Source of the DNA: Tenrec ecaudatus
Taxonomy: Eukaryota > Chordata > Mammalia > Afrosoricida > Tenrecidae
Length of the DNA stretch: 64,000 nt
Assembly (NCBI RefSeq): GCF_050624435.1
Contig: NC_134542.1
Location: 115,489,677 to 115,553,676, forward strand
Direction: 5' to 3'
The notes beneath the pieces are model-generated. The model was given only the letters and a program-made list of their open reading frames with translations. It was not told the origin of the DNA and made no database searches. Positions 1 through 11,490 of the stretch are shown here, piece by piece. The position numbers were made by a program, and so were the translations under genes. The stretch's first letter is position 1; the number at the start of each line of letters is the position of its first letter.

Positions 1-402
1 TGATAGTCAGTTGGGAAAGATGTCAGCATAGACCTGGTGTGCATCTTTGGCATCCTAGGTTCTCCTGTAAAGCCCTGCCTCACTGCTGAGCCATTAGCGT
101 GATGGAGGTGAAAGTTGTCCTGAGTACTGCCATGTCTGTCCTTCCGCCTAGAAATAGACTGCATCTGGTGAAGTCTTTCTAAAGCAGCACTCTTGTATGA
201 ACCTAGAGAAAGAAACCCCTCAATTATAAATGGCAGCATCTAAATGCAATGTCAATTTGCGGTGTCACGGGTTTTGATGCAAAAGATTTAAGAACAATGA
301 AATCATTCTGTTGTTTTGAACACTGACTTTCCTTCCTTTTCCACAAATAGTCTCTCCTGTGTGGAGCGTTCCAAAGAGAAGACAAATGAGCTCTATTTAA
401 AT

Positions 403-622
403 CCAACGAACTCACTGCCATCAAGTCGCTTCCAACTCATGGTTACCTCACAGTGGGACTGCCCTGTGGGTTTCCAACACTGTGTCTTCTTAATTTTTTC
501 CCAAAAAAACATTTTATTGAAGATTATAACTCTTTAAGGGAGTAGAAAGCCTCGTCTTTCTCCCTTGGAACAGCTGCTGGATTTGAACAGCCCAATGAGT
601 AATCCATTACATCACCAGGGAA
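403..622 (-). repeat. AfroSINE copy (minus strand)
   Basis: Read on the minus strand it begins with the tRNA-derived ccctggtg head and ends with the tail containing ggcagtgagtt. On the + strand this appears as aactcactgccatcaag at the left and catcaccaggg at the right. The copy is diverged and has an A/T-rich interruption around 495-530. AfroSINEs are specific to Afrotheria. Confidence 0.8.
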
Positions 623-737
623 CCTAATCTGTCCGCCAAAATTCCTGGACCAACCTGGTTGATGAGAACATTTTAGTAATTGGAGAAATTATGTATATGT
701 ATCTTGGAATAAAATCTAATAAAGGATTGGTCTTGGT

Positions 738-1135
738 TACCTAGTTCTGCTGTAACAGACATCCCTTGAAGGAGTAGAGTGACTTTAACAAACAGATACT
801 TTTCTCACAGGTGAGACCACAGCTCCTGGGGGCAGGCTTTCTTTCTCTGTGTGCCTCCATTGGCTCTGGAGGAAGAGCCTTGTCTCCTGAGCTTGTGCTC
901 CAGAGTGAGATCAGCAGGGCTTTGAGCTGTGTCTTCTCCCATCTCTGCTTCTCTCACTTGCTTGTTTAATCTCGTTTACACCTCAAACTTTATTGATTCA
1001 AAACACACCCTGCATTAATCTTGTCTCATTAACACAACAAAGAACCTATTCTCAAGTGAGATCACAGCCACAGGCATAAAATTTATAGTGCATTTGAGGA
1101 GAAATACTTCCATCCATTCACTACCACTGCTCTGG
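738..1135. repeat. Old LTR-like interspersed repeat
   Basis: Features remembered from mammalian repeats appear in the right order: ctgctgtaaca near the left, tttctcacag, a ttgtctcctgagct segment, and ctcattaacacaacaaag near the right. Similar sequence is common in other placental genomes. I cannot assign a family name with certainty. Confidence 0.45.
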
Positions 1136-1554
1136 AAAGGATCACATTAGAAGGTCCTGGATAAAGTAGGAGATAAATATGGAACAAAACTCAGAATTAT
1201 CTAAGAGACTGCTGGGATTCCAGGACTCTGGACTGGACTGACCCATCAAGTCTGGAACTGAACTCTGTCCTGTGTAAGAACAGTCACCATTTAAGATAAA
1301 AAAGACAGTATTTGCTTACAGAAAAGTTCAGAGGATTAGGAAAGGAAAGGAGGGAGAAAAGAGACAGAAAGTGGGATAAGTGTTGGCATATTGAGAGGAT
1401 TATAATGGATGAGTTCCTATAAAATGCCTATGAATTATTGAATATAATACTAATGATCTGCTCTAACTTTCACCTAATTCCTAGTAATTTTTTTTTAATC
1501 TTTGATGGTTTGGAAAGTAAATTATTTGTCTTTTTTTGTGTGTGCTTCAACTTA

Positions 1555-1666
1555 CCATATATACTCGAGTATAAGCTGAGTTTTTCAGCACATTTTTAAT
1601 GCAGTTTGTGTAGTAAGATTGGGTTCCTTGGCTGAGATTTTCAGGTCGACTTATACTCGAGTACAG
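1555..1666 (+). mobile_element. Palindromic TA element, copy 1 (short)
   Basis: Non-autonomous DNA element about 112 bp long. It begins ccatatatactcgagtataa after a TA and ends with the inverse tatactcgag. The left half shares tttttcagcaca with the 449-bp copy at 50715. The internal region is missing, so this is a deletion derivative. Confidence 0.7.
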
Positions 1667-1924
1667 TCTTTTCATTACCAGTAATATCTTTTTAATAGAT
1701 TTACTCACTAGGATTGTTTTGTTTTGCTCACCTGTAAATGATCTGTTCTCAACCATTGTCTGCTTGCCTGTTGGGATTTCAGCCTTCTTTTCTTATAGTT
1801 ACTTAGGGTCTTTGTGTAGTAAAAATAAAATTTTAGACCTTGTATGTCACTTTCAGCAAATGTTTTTCCGAATATTTGTTTGTTTATTTATTTTGATGTA
1901 GGGATTCTCTTAATATTTGTCTTT

Positions 1925-2690
1925 CGGTCACTTTTAAGCTTTGGAAATTCTCCACCCTTTGTGATGTTGTTTCATTATATTGAGGTCTAGTCTTTGACCT
2001 GCATTGGAGAGAGAGCTCCCCTTCCCCCATTAGCAAGCTAGATTGTGCCATCTGCGTATTGCAGGTTGTTAGTGTGTCCTCTTCCGATTCTTCTGTCTTC
2101 TTGAATTTGCTCGGCGTACAGATGAGTAGGTAAGGTCCGGTGAAAGGATACCACCCTGACACACCTTTCCTGATTTTAAACCACCTGGTTTCCTTTGCTG
2201 TTTGAGTGGCTTCCTTTTGGTCTGTGTATACATACACATATGTACTCGCGTATAAGCCGACCCGAATATCACCCGAGGCACCTAATTTTACCACAAAAAC
2301 TGCATTAAAAATGTGCTGGGAAAACTCGGTTTATACTCAGGTATATGTGGTAAGTTCTGAATGAGCACAATTAAATGTTCTGGAATTCCCATTCTTTGCC
2401 ATTGTTATGATCCACACAGTTGCATAGTTGGCAAAACACAGGGGGGAAGCTTTTCTGGTATTGTCTGCTCTTAGCTAAGATCCATCTGGATGGCAGCAAT
2501 CATCAGCAAAGTTTTAGTGGTGATATCGATGATATTGTTGGATACTTTCTGCATTCTGTTGGGTCACCTTTACCTACATTTTTGGAATGGGCACAAATTG
2601 ACTCTCTTCTAATCAGTTGGCCAGGTAGCTAGCAGTCTTCCAGATTTCTTGGCATGAGCTAGTGAGTGCTCTCGGTGCCACGTCCCTTAG
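1925..2690 (-). mobile_element. RTE-clade LINE fragment (afrotherian RTE), interrupted
   Basis: On the minus strand a broken frame reads ...FKIRKGV, then in another frame GGILSP, which correspond to the reverse-transcriptase segment FKIxKGVRQGCILSP of RTE/BovB elements. On the + strand, segments such as agattgtgccatctgcgta and ttctggaattcccattcttt match the reverse complement of the afrotherian RTE remembered from elephant. The copy has frameshifts and stops. It is split by a TA element at 2235-2350. It has no function beyond being a fossil. Confidence 0.8.
2235..2350 (-). mobile_element. Palindromic TA element, copy 2, inside RTE
   Basis: 116-bp element bounded by TA on both sides. Left end: cacatatgtactcgcgtata. 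Right end: tatactcaggtatatgtgg. The sequence gccgacccgaatat matches the right arm of the 449-bp copy in reverse, so this copy is inverted relative to it. RTE sequence continues on both sides, so the insertion is younger than the RTE. Confidence 0.75.
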
Positions 2691-2859
2691 CTGAACCTCC
2701 CCCAGCACCCAGCATCATTTTTGTATATAGTCGCCCAGCTCCAAAATAGAAACGGTGACCAGTAAGTCCTTAAGTTAATTGTTGTTTTTTTGTTTGTTTG
2801 TTTGTTTCCCCCCTCCTACCTTGGAAGACAAGTTACTTGTTGTTGATATAAATTAAAGA

Positions 2860-3060
2860 AGCTAACATTAATTAGGTTTCTGGCACTCATACAAACTTAT
2901 TCTTCCTCCAAACAAAACCACCAAACCTAGTCTATTTCCTCCATTTTACAGATGAAATAACTGAAGCGTAATGTGGCCTCATCATTTTCTCCCAGGAATG
3001 GTAGTTAGGGCATGATGCCCGGCTTCTGCCCTCAGAGCTTTTACTCTCTACCAGACTCCC
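2860..3060 (-). repeat. MIR SINE relic
   Basis: cctccattttacagatgaaa followed by aactgaag is the reverse complement of the MIR core/3' half. The rest is degraded. MIRs are mammal-wide and very old. Confidence 0.6.
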
Positions 3061-4053
3061 CGCTACGTGCGACTCTCCCCCACCCCAGCCCCACCTCACC
3101 CCGCAGTGCTGACCCACAGACGTTTTCCCCTGCTCATCCTTTGTAAGTCCTGGAAAGGGCCTCAGCTCTTTTTCATGGCCCTTTGTGTAGTCTTGCTGTG
3201 CAGAACTGTCCTCCCAGGCTGGCTTGATGGTACTTGCAGACTTGCTGTCCCTGGCTGTGCTGCTGGAACAGTACAGTCAAGGCCCTGTTTCACCCATTGA
3301 CCCTTTACACCGCAGCCTGTTCTAAGGAGGCGCTGTCGGACTGTGATTTCAGCACCAGTTCTTCAGAATATGCCACTTTGACCATCCAGGAGCTTAAAAT
3401 CATTTTGAATTTGCTTAGTTCGTGCGGCTGACATTTAACTTGATGACTGGGTCCAAAGGAAAAGGGAAAATTAAGAACTGACTTAAAAGTGTAAAAATAT
3501 GTCCATCAAATTGGCCCTAGAATTGATAGGTGTTGGTCTATAATATTTACTTTAAAAAAAACCCTCATGGTTGCTGTCTGATTTGCATTTCAAAATGCTG
3601 CATGTTGAAAGTAATAACTATTAGTCTGTTTGACTAATAGTGGGAAGGTAGGGAGAAGTAAGGCTAATTATGATAACTCAATTTGAATATCAAAATCTTT
3701 ATTTTGTTGCCTTCTGAGATGATCTGACACGGAAGTAGCCTTGAGAAGAGTCACCTGGTTTTGTGGGGAAGGAGTTATACTGAGCATGAATGACAACTGC
3801 TTTGGAAGAAAAGAGCTGTCCCAGAATGCACATGACTAATATCTAGTGTAAAGAATATTTTCCAGGATTTTAAGAATAAGAACCTAAATGAAAGGATACC
3901 CAGACTGTCAACTCAAGAAGGCCAGGATATAGCAAATAAAGCTGGTGATAACGTGTAAAGAGGATGGTATCTTGATAGTCAAAGTGGTTACTTGAAAGGG
4001 GAATAAAATGAAACTATTAGAACAACTGAAAGGTTGGAAAGAAAATAAAACTG

Positions 4054-4163
4054 GGGGGGTTACGCTGCGGCGCCACAGCAAGTGCTGGCGCATAACGGGC
4101 CACCAAGCCTCTGCGGGCGGCCCTTTTAACCGCGAGCGACACGGCGGCCCGGAAAAATAAAAT
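4054..4163 (+). mobile_element. GC-rich 110-bp insertion with A-rich tail, unidentified
   Basis: It is bracketed by perfect 12-bp copies of aaaataaaactg (4042-4053 and 4164-4175). The body (4054-4152) starts with a G run, has 13 CpG dinucleotides in about 99 bases and is roughly 70 per cent GC. It can fold into several hairpins, for example gcgcca...tggcgc. It ends in an A-rich tail (aaaaataaaat). The duplication plus tail indicates L1-type retroposition of a small structured RNA. I do not recognise the parent; it lacks a clear tRNA B box. Confidence 0.7.
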
Positions 4164-4362
4164 AAAATAAAACTGAGGGAAAGAGCATGTGAAAGGAACT
4201 AGCTTGTCACTCTGTGCCCTGAATATATTTTGGCAGGACGTGAGGACAGTCTAGATAGACCACCTCTGCAAAATGCTTGTGTTCGCGACAAGCATTTAAG
4301 AATGCCTGTGTGGTTGTGTCTTGCAGCACACAGTTATTAGCGCAGTGCCTTTACCTGTAGAG

Positions 4363-4541
4363 CCCCGGTTCTCAACCCCTTTGGGGATCGAACAATCCTT
4401 TCACAGGGGTCCCCCGATTCATCACAGTAGTAAAATTACAGTTATAAAGTAGCAACAAAAATAATTTTATAGTTGGGGGGTCATCACAACATGAAGAACT
4501 GTATTGAAGGGTCATGGCATTAGGAAGGTTGAGAACCACTG
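4363..4541. mobile_element. SPIN-type hAT element (non-autonomous)
   Basis: The left end ccccggttctcaac and right end gttgagaaccactg form the hAT inverted repeat of SPIN elements. Internal marks include ttggggatcgaac, tttcacaggggtc and taaaattacagtta. The 8-bp target duplication is ctgtagag/ctgtaaag (4355-4362 and 4542-4549), matching the known NTNTAGAN preference. SPIN elements were horizontally transferred into several tetrapods, tenrec among them. Confidence 0.88.
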
Positions 4542-4618
4542 CTGTAAAGCATACCATCTGTTGAATGTTATGAAGCAGCCTGAAGTTACTTGAACTTTGT
4601 TAAATAAGTCATTGCTAG

Positions 4619-4812
4619 AGGCCCTGGTGGCATAATGATTACACATTGGCCTGCGATCCAAAAGGTTCATAGTTCAGAACCACTAACTGCTCCTCAGAAG
4701 AAAGTCAGGGCTTTCTATTTCCATAAAAGGTTAGCCTCGGAAATTCACAGAGGCAGGTCTACCCTGTCCTTGTGGGGTCACTGTCAGTCTCCACCAACTC
4801 TGGCAGAGAGTT
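4619..4812 (+). repeat. AfroSINE copy (plus strand)
   Basis: Starts agaggccctggtggcataa, the tRNA-derived head. gttcatagttcagaacca is a degraded B-box region. The tail half includes gctttctatttcc and ggtcactgtcag. Near full length but diverged. Confidence 0.85.
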
Positions 4813-5099
4813 TACTTTGGCTTGGAAGTCATTGCTATGTATGCTAAAGTAATTACCTGAATTTGTAATGATCTTTTTTGGAATTAGTGATCTGCTTAAC
4901 TCTCAACCCAATGCTAGTGAGTTAATGTAGGCTCTTATTCTTTCGCAGTCGGAAGCCGTGAGTTGCATGCAGTTACTTTTAGCTGTGGAAGTGGGTATGG
5001 GGGTGTCTGGTGTGCACAGTGAAATTTGGTGTAAGAAGCATTTTTCTTCTATGTAAAACCTTATGTAAAAAAAGAGAGACCTTAAGGAGCTATCCTTAA

Positions 5100-5231
<132 letters not shown>

Positions 5232-6124
5232 TAAGTAAGCAATTACATCCTGTTGTCAGAATAAACAATGGTGGGAACCAAGACTCCCAGGAGTTTGGAC
5301 CATTTTCATACATTAACATCAATGCTTCATTTGTTTAAAAATGTAGTTATTTAAATTGTCAGTTCAGTTGAATACATTAAACTTACAAAAGAGGAAATAT
5401 GGAGCCCAGTCTTGAAATTCATTTGGAATTGCTGAAGCAGCACTCTCTGTAGACAGTCACATTGACTTTCAAGCAGAATCATCAAAAGCCTGGCAGCCTC
5501 AGCCTAGCAGAGCAAATTTATTTTGTTGAGCTTAAATTTCTCCCCCAGTTTGAGATTTGCATGTGAGCAACAAGTTTTCTAACTGAATGATGGAAGGATT
5601 TAAATTTTTTAAATGCAATTTTGCAAAGGATCCCCTCTAGAAGGAAGTTGAACATTTTTATAACATGAGAGCTTTTAACTTTGTCACTAAAAAGATACCC
5701 CAAAAGTGGGAGGGTATAAAAATAACTTTCTACCCCTACAAGTCCTACTATAACTATTCTGATACCAGCCATACCTCCCAAAGCATGCTGCTTCTTAGCC
5801 GGATTTGATCAGCTGTTGTGATGGTCACATAAAACTCACAGGCGGTACTCATGATTGTGGGAGTATATTAGGGAGCTTACAAGTTTCTACACGCCATTAT
5901 CAGAAAACATTAAGGATACAGTCTTTGGCCAACAACATTGCCTGCCTCAGGTCCTAGCCACATGGTCCCTTGCTCTGTTGGCCAGGAAATGTGCCTGGTG
6001 CTCTGCCTTACCACCCCACGATCTCTGCTGCCTCTCTGCTGACTCAGCATACGTAGCTCCTTTACTCTGCTGCCTCCTCCACTTCAGACAAGGATCTTAG
6101 ACATATTTCACTGGTACAGCTGCT

Positions 6125-6335
6125 TTCTTTTTAAAAATTTTAATAATTTATTGACATATAATTCACATATTCACTGGTTTAAATATATTTAAAAGAGTTA
6201 CGCAATGATCATCAATTTTAGAACATTTTCTTCATTTTTATTATTCCCCCATCTCCCTGCCATAACCCTAAGAAACTATTAATCGATTCAGTTACTGTCT
6301 CAATTGTTAGCTGTCCTGACTTTCATATAAAGAAA
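6125..6335 (-). repeat. Ancient L1 (L1M-type) 3' end relic
   Basis: ttattgacatataattcaca, then a tagaacattttcttc segment and a ttattcccccatctccc segment, match in order the reverse complement of the mammal-wide old L1 3' end. Strongly diverged. Confidence 0.55.
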
Positions 6336-6425
6336 AACATTACCCCACCAAAAAAAAAAGAAAACAGACCATCAGAATAAAATGAATCCAAGAAACACCT
6401 GGAGCATTTCTGGGACTAAAACAAG

Positions 6426-6464
6426 AGATGAAACCTGAAAAAAAAAAAAAAAAGATGAAACCTG
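6426..6464 (+). mobile_element. Bare poly(A) insertion with 12-bp TSD
   Basis: agatgaaacctg occurs twice (6426-6437 and 6453-6464), separated only by a run of A. This is the footprint expected of target-primed reverse transcription that stopped inside the poly(A) tail. Confidence 0.8.
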
Positions 6465-6690
6465 GCTCTGCCAGTGAGGTCCTGAAGACAAAGCATAATC
6501 AGAGCAATGACCCAAGAGGTGGGGGTGGTCCAGTGCAAGCAAACATGAGCCAGTGAAGAAGAAAGGTTGTAGCAGTAGTTTAGGGGATACCCAGGCATTG
6601 TGTCTGTTGTGCTTCTGGAGGGCCACAGAACATTAACATCTGCTTATCATGAGAGTGTTTTGAGAAAGTGAGCCATAGCTTTAATATGAA

Positions 6691-6728
6691 AATGCCTGGT
6701 TCCTTTTTTTTTTTTTAATGCCTGGTTC
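6691..6728 (-). mobile_element. Bare poly(A) insertion with 12-bp TSD (minus)
   Basis: aatgcctggttc is duplicated perfectly (6691-6702 and 6717-6728) around C plus 13 T. It has the opposite orientation to the insertion at 6426 and lies 230 bp away. Confidence 0.8.
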
Positions 6729-7064
6729 TTTTAAGAGACTTCTTCACCATTGCACTACGCCTGCTTATTTCTCCCATCAAACGAGCAATTTTTGTAAATG
6801 CTTCGACAGGGAATCATTAGGCATCCATCTTACAGTCCTGATTTGACTCTTCCTGACTTGTTTTTGTTGCCTCTTCTAAAACAATCTTTAAAGAGCTTCC
6901 ACATTTCTTCAGTTAACAATGTTTAAAAAAATAAAAAGAAACTGTACTGATTTTGTTAAATTTGCAAGGTTCTTTAGGGAAGGCCAAAATGGCTGACATC
7001 ATCACTTAACAAAATGTCTTGAACTTGATGGAACTTATGTTGAGAAATTAAGTTTTTATTTTTC

Positions 7065-7112
7065 TTTTGATCTTTTTTCATTTTCCATGAACTTTTAGAA
7101 GGTCCCCTCTTA
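7065..7112 (-). repeat. Palindromic mini-element, half copy
   Basis: tttccatgaacttttagaag then gtcccctc is one arm of the ~80-bp palindromic element described at 43657. The other arm is degraded. Confidence 0.5.
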
Positions 7113-7283
7113 TGTAATATCTAACTGCATAACCAGGAGGGACCAGTCCCATTTAAGCAGGCCTTCACATCGAGGGTTATCTGAAGAGAGGAAGACCCTA
7201 AAGAGATGGATCGATACAATGGCCATAACAATGGGCCCAAACACATCAACTATTGTGAATGTTTCGTTTTGTTGTATACAGGA

Positions 7284-7863
7284 TGTGTAAGTCTGGGTAG
7301 ACTATAGAAACAAATTCATAGACACTCATGTGTATAAGAAAGTGGTTTATATACAAGAGCAACTGAATATTGAGAAAAGATCTCAGCTCAGTCCTGATCA
7401 AGTCCATAAGTCCCATATTAGTCCATATGCCCAATACCAATCTTTATAGTCCCCTTCAGACTCATGAAATACATGCAATGATGTCGACCACAGGAGGATC
7501 ACAGGCCAGTGGGTTGGAAGTCTTGTCAATCCTGTGGCGCTGTAAGCATCTCAGCACTAACAGTGGTCTCTACATGGCTTCTCCGGCTTCAGAGGTCTGG
7601 TTGTATCAGGGTAGATTCATGTGGTTTCTCCAGCTCCCAGGGCATAGTGCCATGTATCTTGTCAGTAGAGCATTTCTCAGGGAGTGAGCAGAGGGAGAGA
7701 AGTGTCTCCTGCCTCCAAGGAGGAAATGCAGGGTTCACAGAATTCCCAAGAGAAGGCCATGACCGCACAGAGGTCTCATTGGTTATATCTTGATTGACAG
7801 GCCAGACTCTACCCCTTCACTCGTAATACTCTCAAATTGACACCAGATTGTGTAGCTACCACA
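7284..7863 (+). repeat. Solo LTR, family A copy 1
   Basis: A 580-bp element starting tgtgtaagtctggg and ending ccagattgtgtagctaccaca, with TG...CA ends. The flanking pentamers are cagga and tagga, a one-mismatch 5-bp duplication. It is close to the copy at 41181 over its length. No internal retroviral genes are present. Five-base duplications fit ERV3/ERVL-type integrases. Confidence 0.7.
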
Positions 7864-8098
7864 TAGGATCACTATGAGTCCTAACTGACTAGACAGCATT
7901 AGCTACAACAGTATGTATGCTTACATAGAGCTTTGCTTTGTGCAATTGGATGAAGATAATTTTGTACAATAGTCTATACATGGTGCTTAGATTATAATCA
8001 CTTAATTTCTGGCATTAATATGTTAAGTAATCAAGGCTGAGTAATTAAAAGCAGATGTATTAACCACATATACCTTGTGAAAAGAAAATTGACAAGAC

Positions 8099-8612
8099 AG
8101 GAGCCCTGGTAGTATAGTGGTTACATATTGGGCTATGATGCTCATCATCAGCAGTTCAAAACCACCTTTCGCTGAGGGAGAAAGATTGGGCTTTCTACTC
8201 CTGTAAATAGTTACAGTCTTAGGTAGAAAGGGGGAAGCGGTTACAATGATTGATGTATAACACATCCATCCACACACACACACACACACACACACGGGGA
8301 CGAACAACAGAAGCGTGGGTGAAGGGAGACAGCAGATGGTGTAAAATATGAAAATAAAAAGAATTTATAAATTATCAAGGATTCACAGGGGGTGAGGAGG
8401 CAGGGGCTGATACCCAAGGCTCAAGTAGAAAGAAAATGTTTTGGAAATGATGATAGCAACTTATGTACAAGTGTGCTTGATATAATTGATGTATGGCTTG
8501 TTATAAGAGTTGTAAAAGCCCCCAATAAAATAATTTCTTAAAATTAAAAAAAAAAGTTACAGTCTTGGAAACCCACAGGATCTATTGAGTCGATGGCACT
8601 CAGTTTAAAGGC
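8099..8612 (+). repeat. AfroSINE copy split by an L1 3' end
   Basis: The head at 8099 reads caggagccctggtagtatag. The SINE is followed up to agttacagtctt at 8220 and resumes at 8555 with the duplicated agttacagtctt, then ggaaacccacagg. The interrupting sequence is the L1 described next. Confidence 0.85.
8221..8554 (+). mobile_element. L1 3' end inserted in AfroSINE, 12-bp TSD
   Basis: Plus-strand L1 3' terminus ending agcccccaataaaataattt and an A-rich tail. The target duplication agttacagtctt is at 8209-8220 and 8555-8566. It contains a (CA)n run at 8271-8295. It is younger than the SINE. Confidence 0.9.
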
Positions 8613-9124
8613 TCTTTAGTGAGAAATGGTAAGTTGTGCTTATTTGGTCAGTGAACTTTTTTAGGACTGTTCATTCTCCAGATGAATTACATTATTTCCA
8701 TGTGATTGTAGAGTAATTTAAGCTGTGCCGTGTGGAGTGGTACATATTTCTTACCAAGCTTATTTTGAACTTCTTAGGATTTGGAATAAAGAAAAATTAG
8801 CTGACTAAAGTCCTGAGAGAATTACTAGGATGACTTAAACCTTTTATTTTTACAAAGCACCAGTGAGCAGTGAAGGGTGCAGTGAAATGCCAAAGAAACC
8901 AGAGACTCATGAAATACTGTTTGTAAATCTTCACTTCATGCGTTCGAGCTGTTCTTGGTCTCCTCCTTGGGTCTGTTGTGGTTTGGTGCCCTCCAGCTAG
9001 GAGCCGGCCTGCGTGGGATAGCTTGGCTGGGGTCATTGTGGAAGCAGATTGTCAGGTCCCCTTCGTTGGAACCAGTGTGTGAGTTTGCACACTGTTAGCT
9101 GTTGTACCACCTGAGTTCGTTGTT

Positions 9125-9200
9125 GCTTGTTTTTACAGGTGAGGAAATCAAACATTAAGTAATTTGACTGAGACCTCTGATTCCAGGGCTTCTCCTTCTC
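9125..9200 (-). repeat. MIR relic
   Basis: tttacaggtgaggaaatca then taagtaatttgactgagac and gattccaggg match the MIR reverse complement. Short and old. Confidence 0.5.
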
Positions 9201-11050
9201 TCCCCTCTGGGTCGCTGTCCTCCCCGGGCCAGCGTCACGGTGTTCTCAAAGCCTGCCACAGTACAGCTCCACGCAGAAAACAGCTTGGATAGCATTGAAA
9301 TGTGCTGCTATTTCAGGAAGAGTCTTTGCTTTCTGCTTCAAAACGATTTCTTCTAAAATATCTTTTCTAGTGTGTGCGGCTCCTTCAGGTACATATTCTC
9401 AAAAACTAGAGCATTGTATTTCTTAAGGGGTAACAGGGATTCTTTTAATCCCAAATTAATGAGTCAAAGCAGGTAAAATAATAATAATGAAAATAGGTGA
9501 GAGGCATAAATTTTTGTTTGTTATAAATTAATGTTAAAAATATATCCAAAGGGAAATGTGTGCATTTTAATTTAAAATAATACTAATGAATTTGGTCCAT
9601 AGAGTGGTGCTTGCCTTCCTAAGGAACTCTCCGTTGTTAAAAATCATGCTATAAAAACGAGATGAGAGGGTTTAGAAGCTAGAAGCTTCGTGTTTTCACT
9701 GACCATAATTTTTCCCGAATAACTTCAATAATGAAAATAGGTGAAAACAGTAATTATCAAAGTGAAAAAGAAACATTACTCAGAAAACTTAATATTTTAG
9801 TGGCCTCGTTTATTCCTATTCAAGTTTTTTCCCCCTTTCCCTTACCTTCTGCCCCGGCACTAACTGTGTGCATTCTTAATACTGTCGTTATGAGAATTTA
9901 AACACAAAGGCGCCCAACACTGTGATAATTGTATCTGCCATGCAAAATAAACCACTGGCCAGGATGGGTCCTGTGCTGAGGTTTGGAAGCAAGAAGCAAG
10001 TGAAAGAGATTGGCTATACAGTTCCCTTAACGCACAGATTTCCAAACTTACATCTTTGACCTTGAGTTTCCAAACTTGGTATGTTTGTTTTCAGAAAAAA
10101 AATTTCTCAGCACCTCTAGCAATTAAAAATTTTTATATTATAGGCTATAATCCAGGATCGAATGTATATATCTGCTTTTGCAGTTGCCCATCCTCCAAAA
10201 AACCATGGTTCCAGCCTCCCGCGGCATCGTTGCCACTTTGAGAAGCACCAGTTCTAACGCTTGCCTTCACAAGTATCTTCTTACGTACCTGTACAGACTA
10301 CAGCCCTCTCCAGGACATGCTTTATGACCAGTAAGGAACAAGAGCTTGCTGTCTTCTCAGGGTAGTTTTTCGTAGGTAGGTTCTAACATGCATTCAATTC
10401 TGCTGTGATGCGATATAATAAGCATTCCTACAAATCACCATATCTACAAAATGTGCACTAAAAACATAGGGTTTATGGGGGAGATGGAGTTCATGGACAG
10501 TGCTCAAAACCCATCAGTGACACATTAAAAAAACCACTTTAAAAAAGTGGATAGAATGGTTTTATTTTGTTGGGTAGTTAAATGCATAAATACTGTAATA
10601 AATGTAACACTTTACCTTGAGAACGACCTGCAGTTTGCTTGGGGAATATAGGCATTGGAAGAGTTAAACTGATCATTTTTGTTGAATGGTAGAGGGAGGC
10701 TAGGGCCCTGCGATACCCTTCAAGCCGGAAACTGACTCACCCCCATGGCTCAACTTTCAGCAAGTAACAGACAAGCCTTGAAGTTATGCACCGTGTTATA
10801 ACTGTCAACCCAAAGAAAATCATTTGTCCCAGGATCAAGCTGAGAAGGCATAAAAGGATTGGAAAGAAGGACCTGCGGAAACGGTGGAAGCTGCAGAAGG
10901 GGGGGGGTGCTGTTACATTGTGGGGCTGCAATCCATGATGTCTTGAAACCATGTGGTTTGAAGACCAGTTTGCTCTGTAAACTTTCACCCAGATCACAGT
11001 AGTTACAAAAAGAAAACAGACTTTTCTAGTCTTTTTGATCATTCTGCCTG

Positions 11051-11490
11051 TTTTTTTAATCGTTTTATTAGGGGCTCCTATAACTCTTATCACAATCCAT
11101 ACATATATCAATTGTGTAAAGCACATTTGTACATTTATTGCCCTCATCATTCTCAAAACATTTGCTCTCTACTTAAGCCCCTGGCATCAGGTCCTCATTT
11201 TTCCCCTCCCTACCGGCTCCCCCCTTCCTCATGAAACCTTGATAATTTATAAATTATTATTTTGTCATAATCTTGCCCTGTCCGAAGTCTCCCTTCACCT
11301 ATTTTTCTGCTGTCCATCCCCCAGGGAGGAGGTCACATATAAATCCTGTAATCAGTTTCCCCTTTTCAACCCACCTTCCTTCTACCATCCCTGTATCGCC
11401 ACTCAGACCACTGGTCCTGAAGGGATCATCCACCTGGATTCCCTGTGTTTCCAGTTCCTATCTGCGCCAATGCATTCTGCCTTTTATATC
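11051..11490 (-). mobile_element. L1 3' UTR end (minus)
   Basis: Starts with a T run then atcgttttattaggggctcc and proceeds through the family's 3' UTR marks (catttgctctctacttaag, ccccagggaggaggtcacat, ggtcctgaagggatcatcc). The two overlapping long open frames here are antisense L1 3' UTR, not genes. The 5' boundary is not sharp. Confidence 0.85.
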
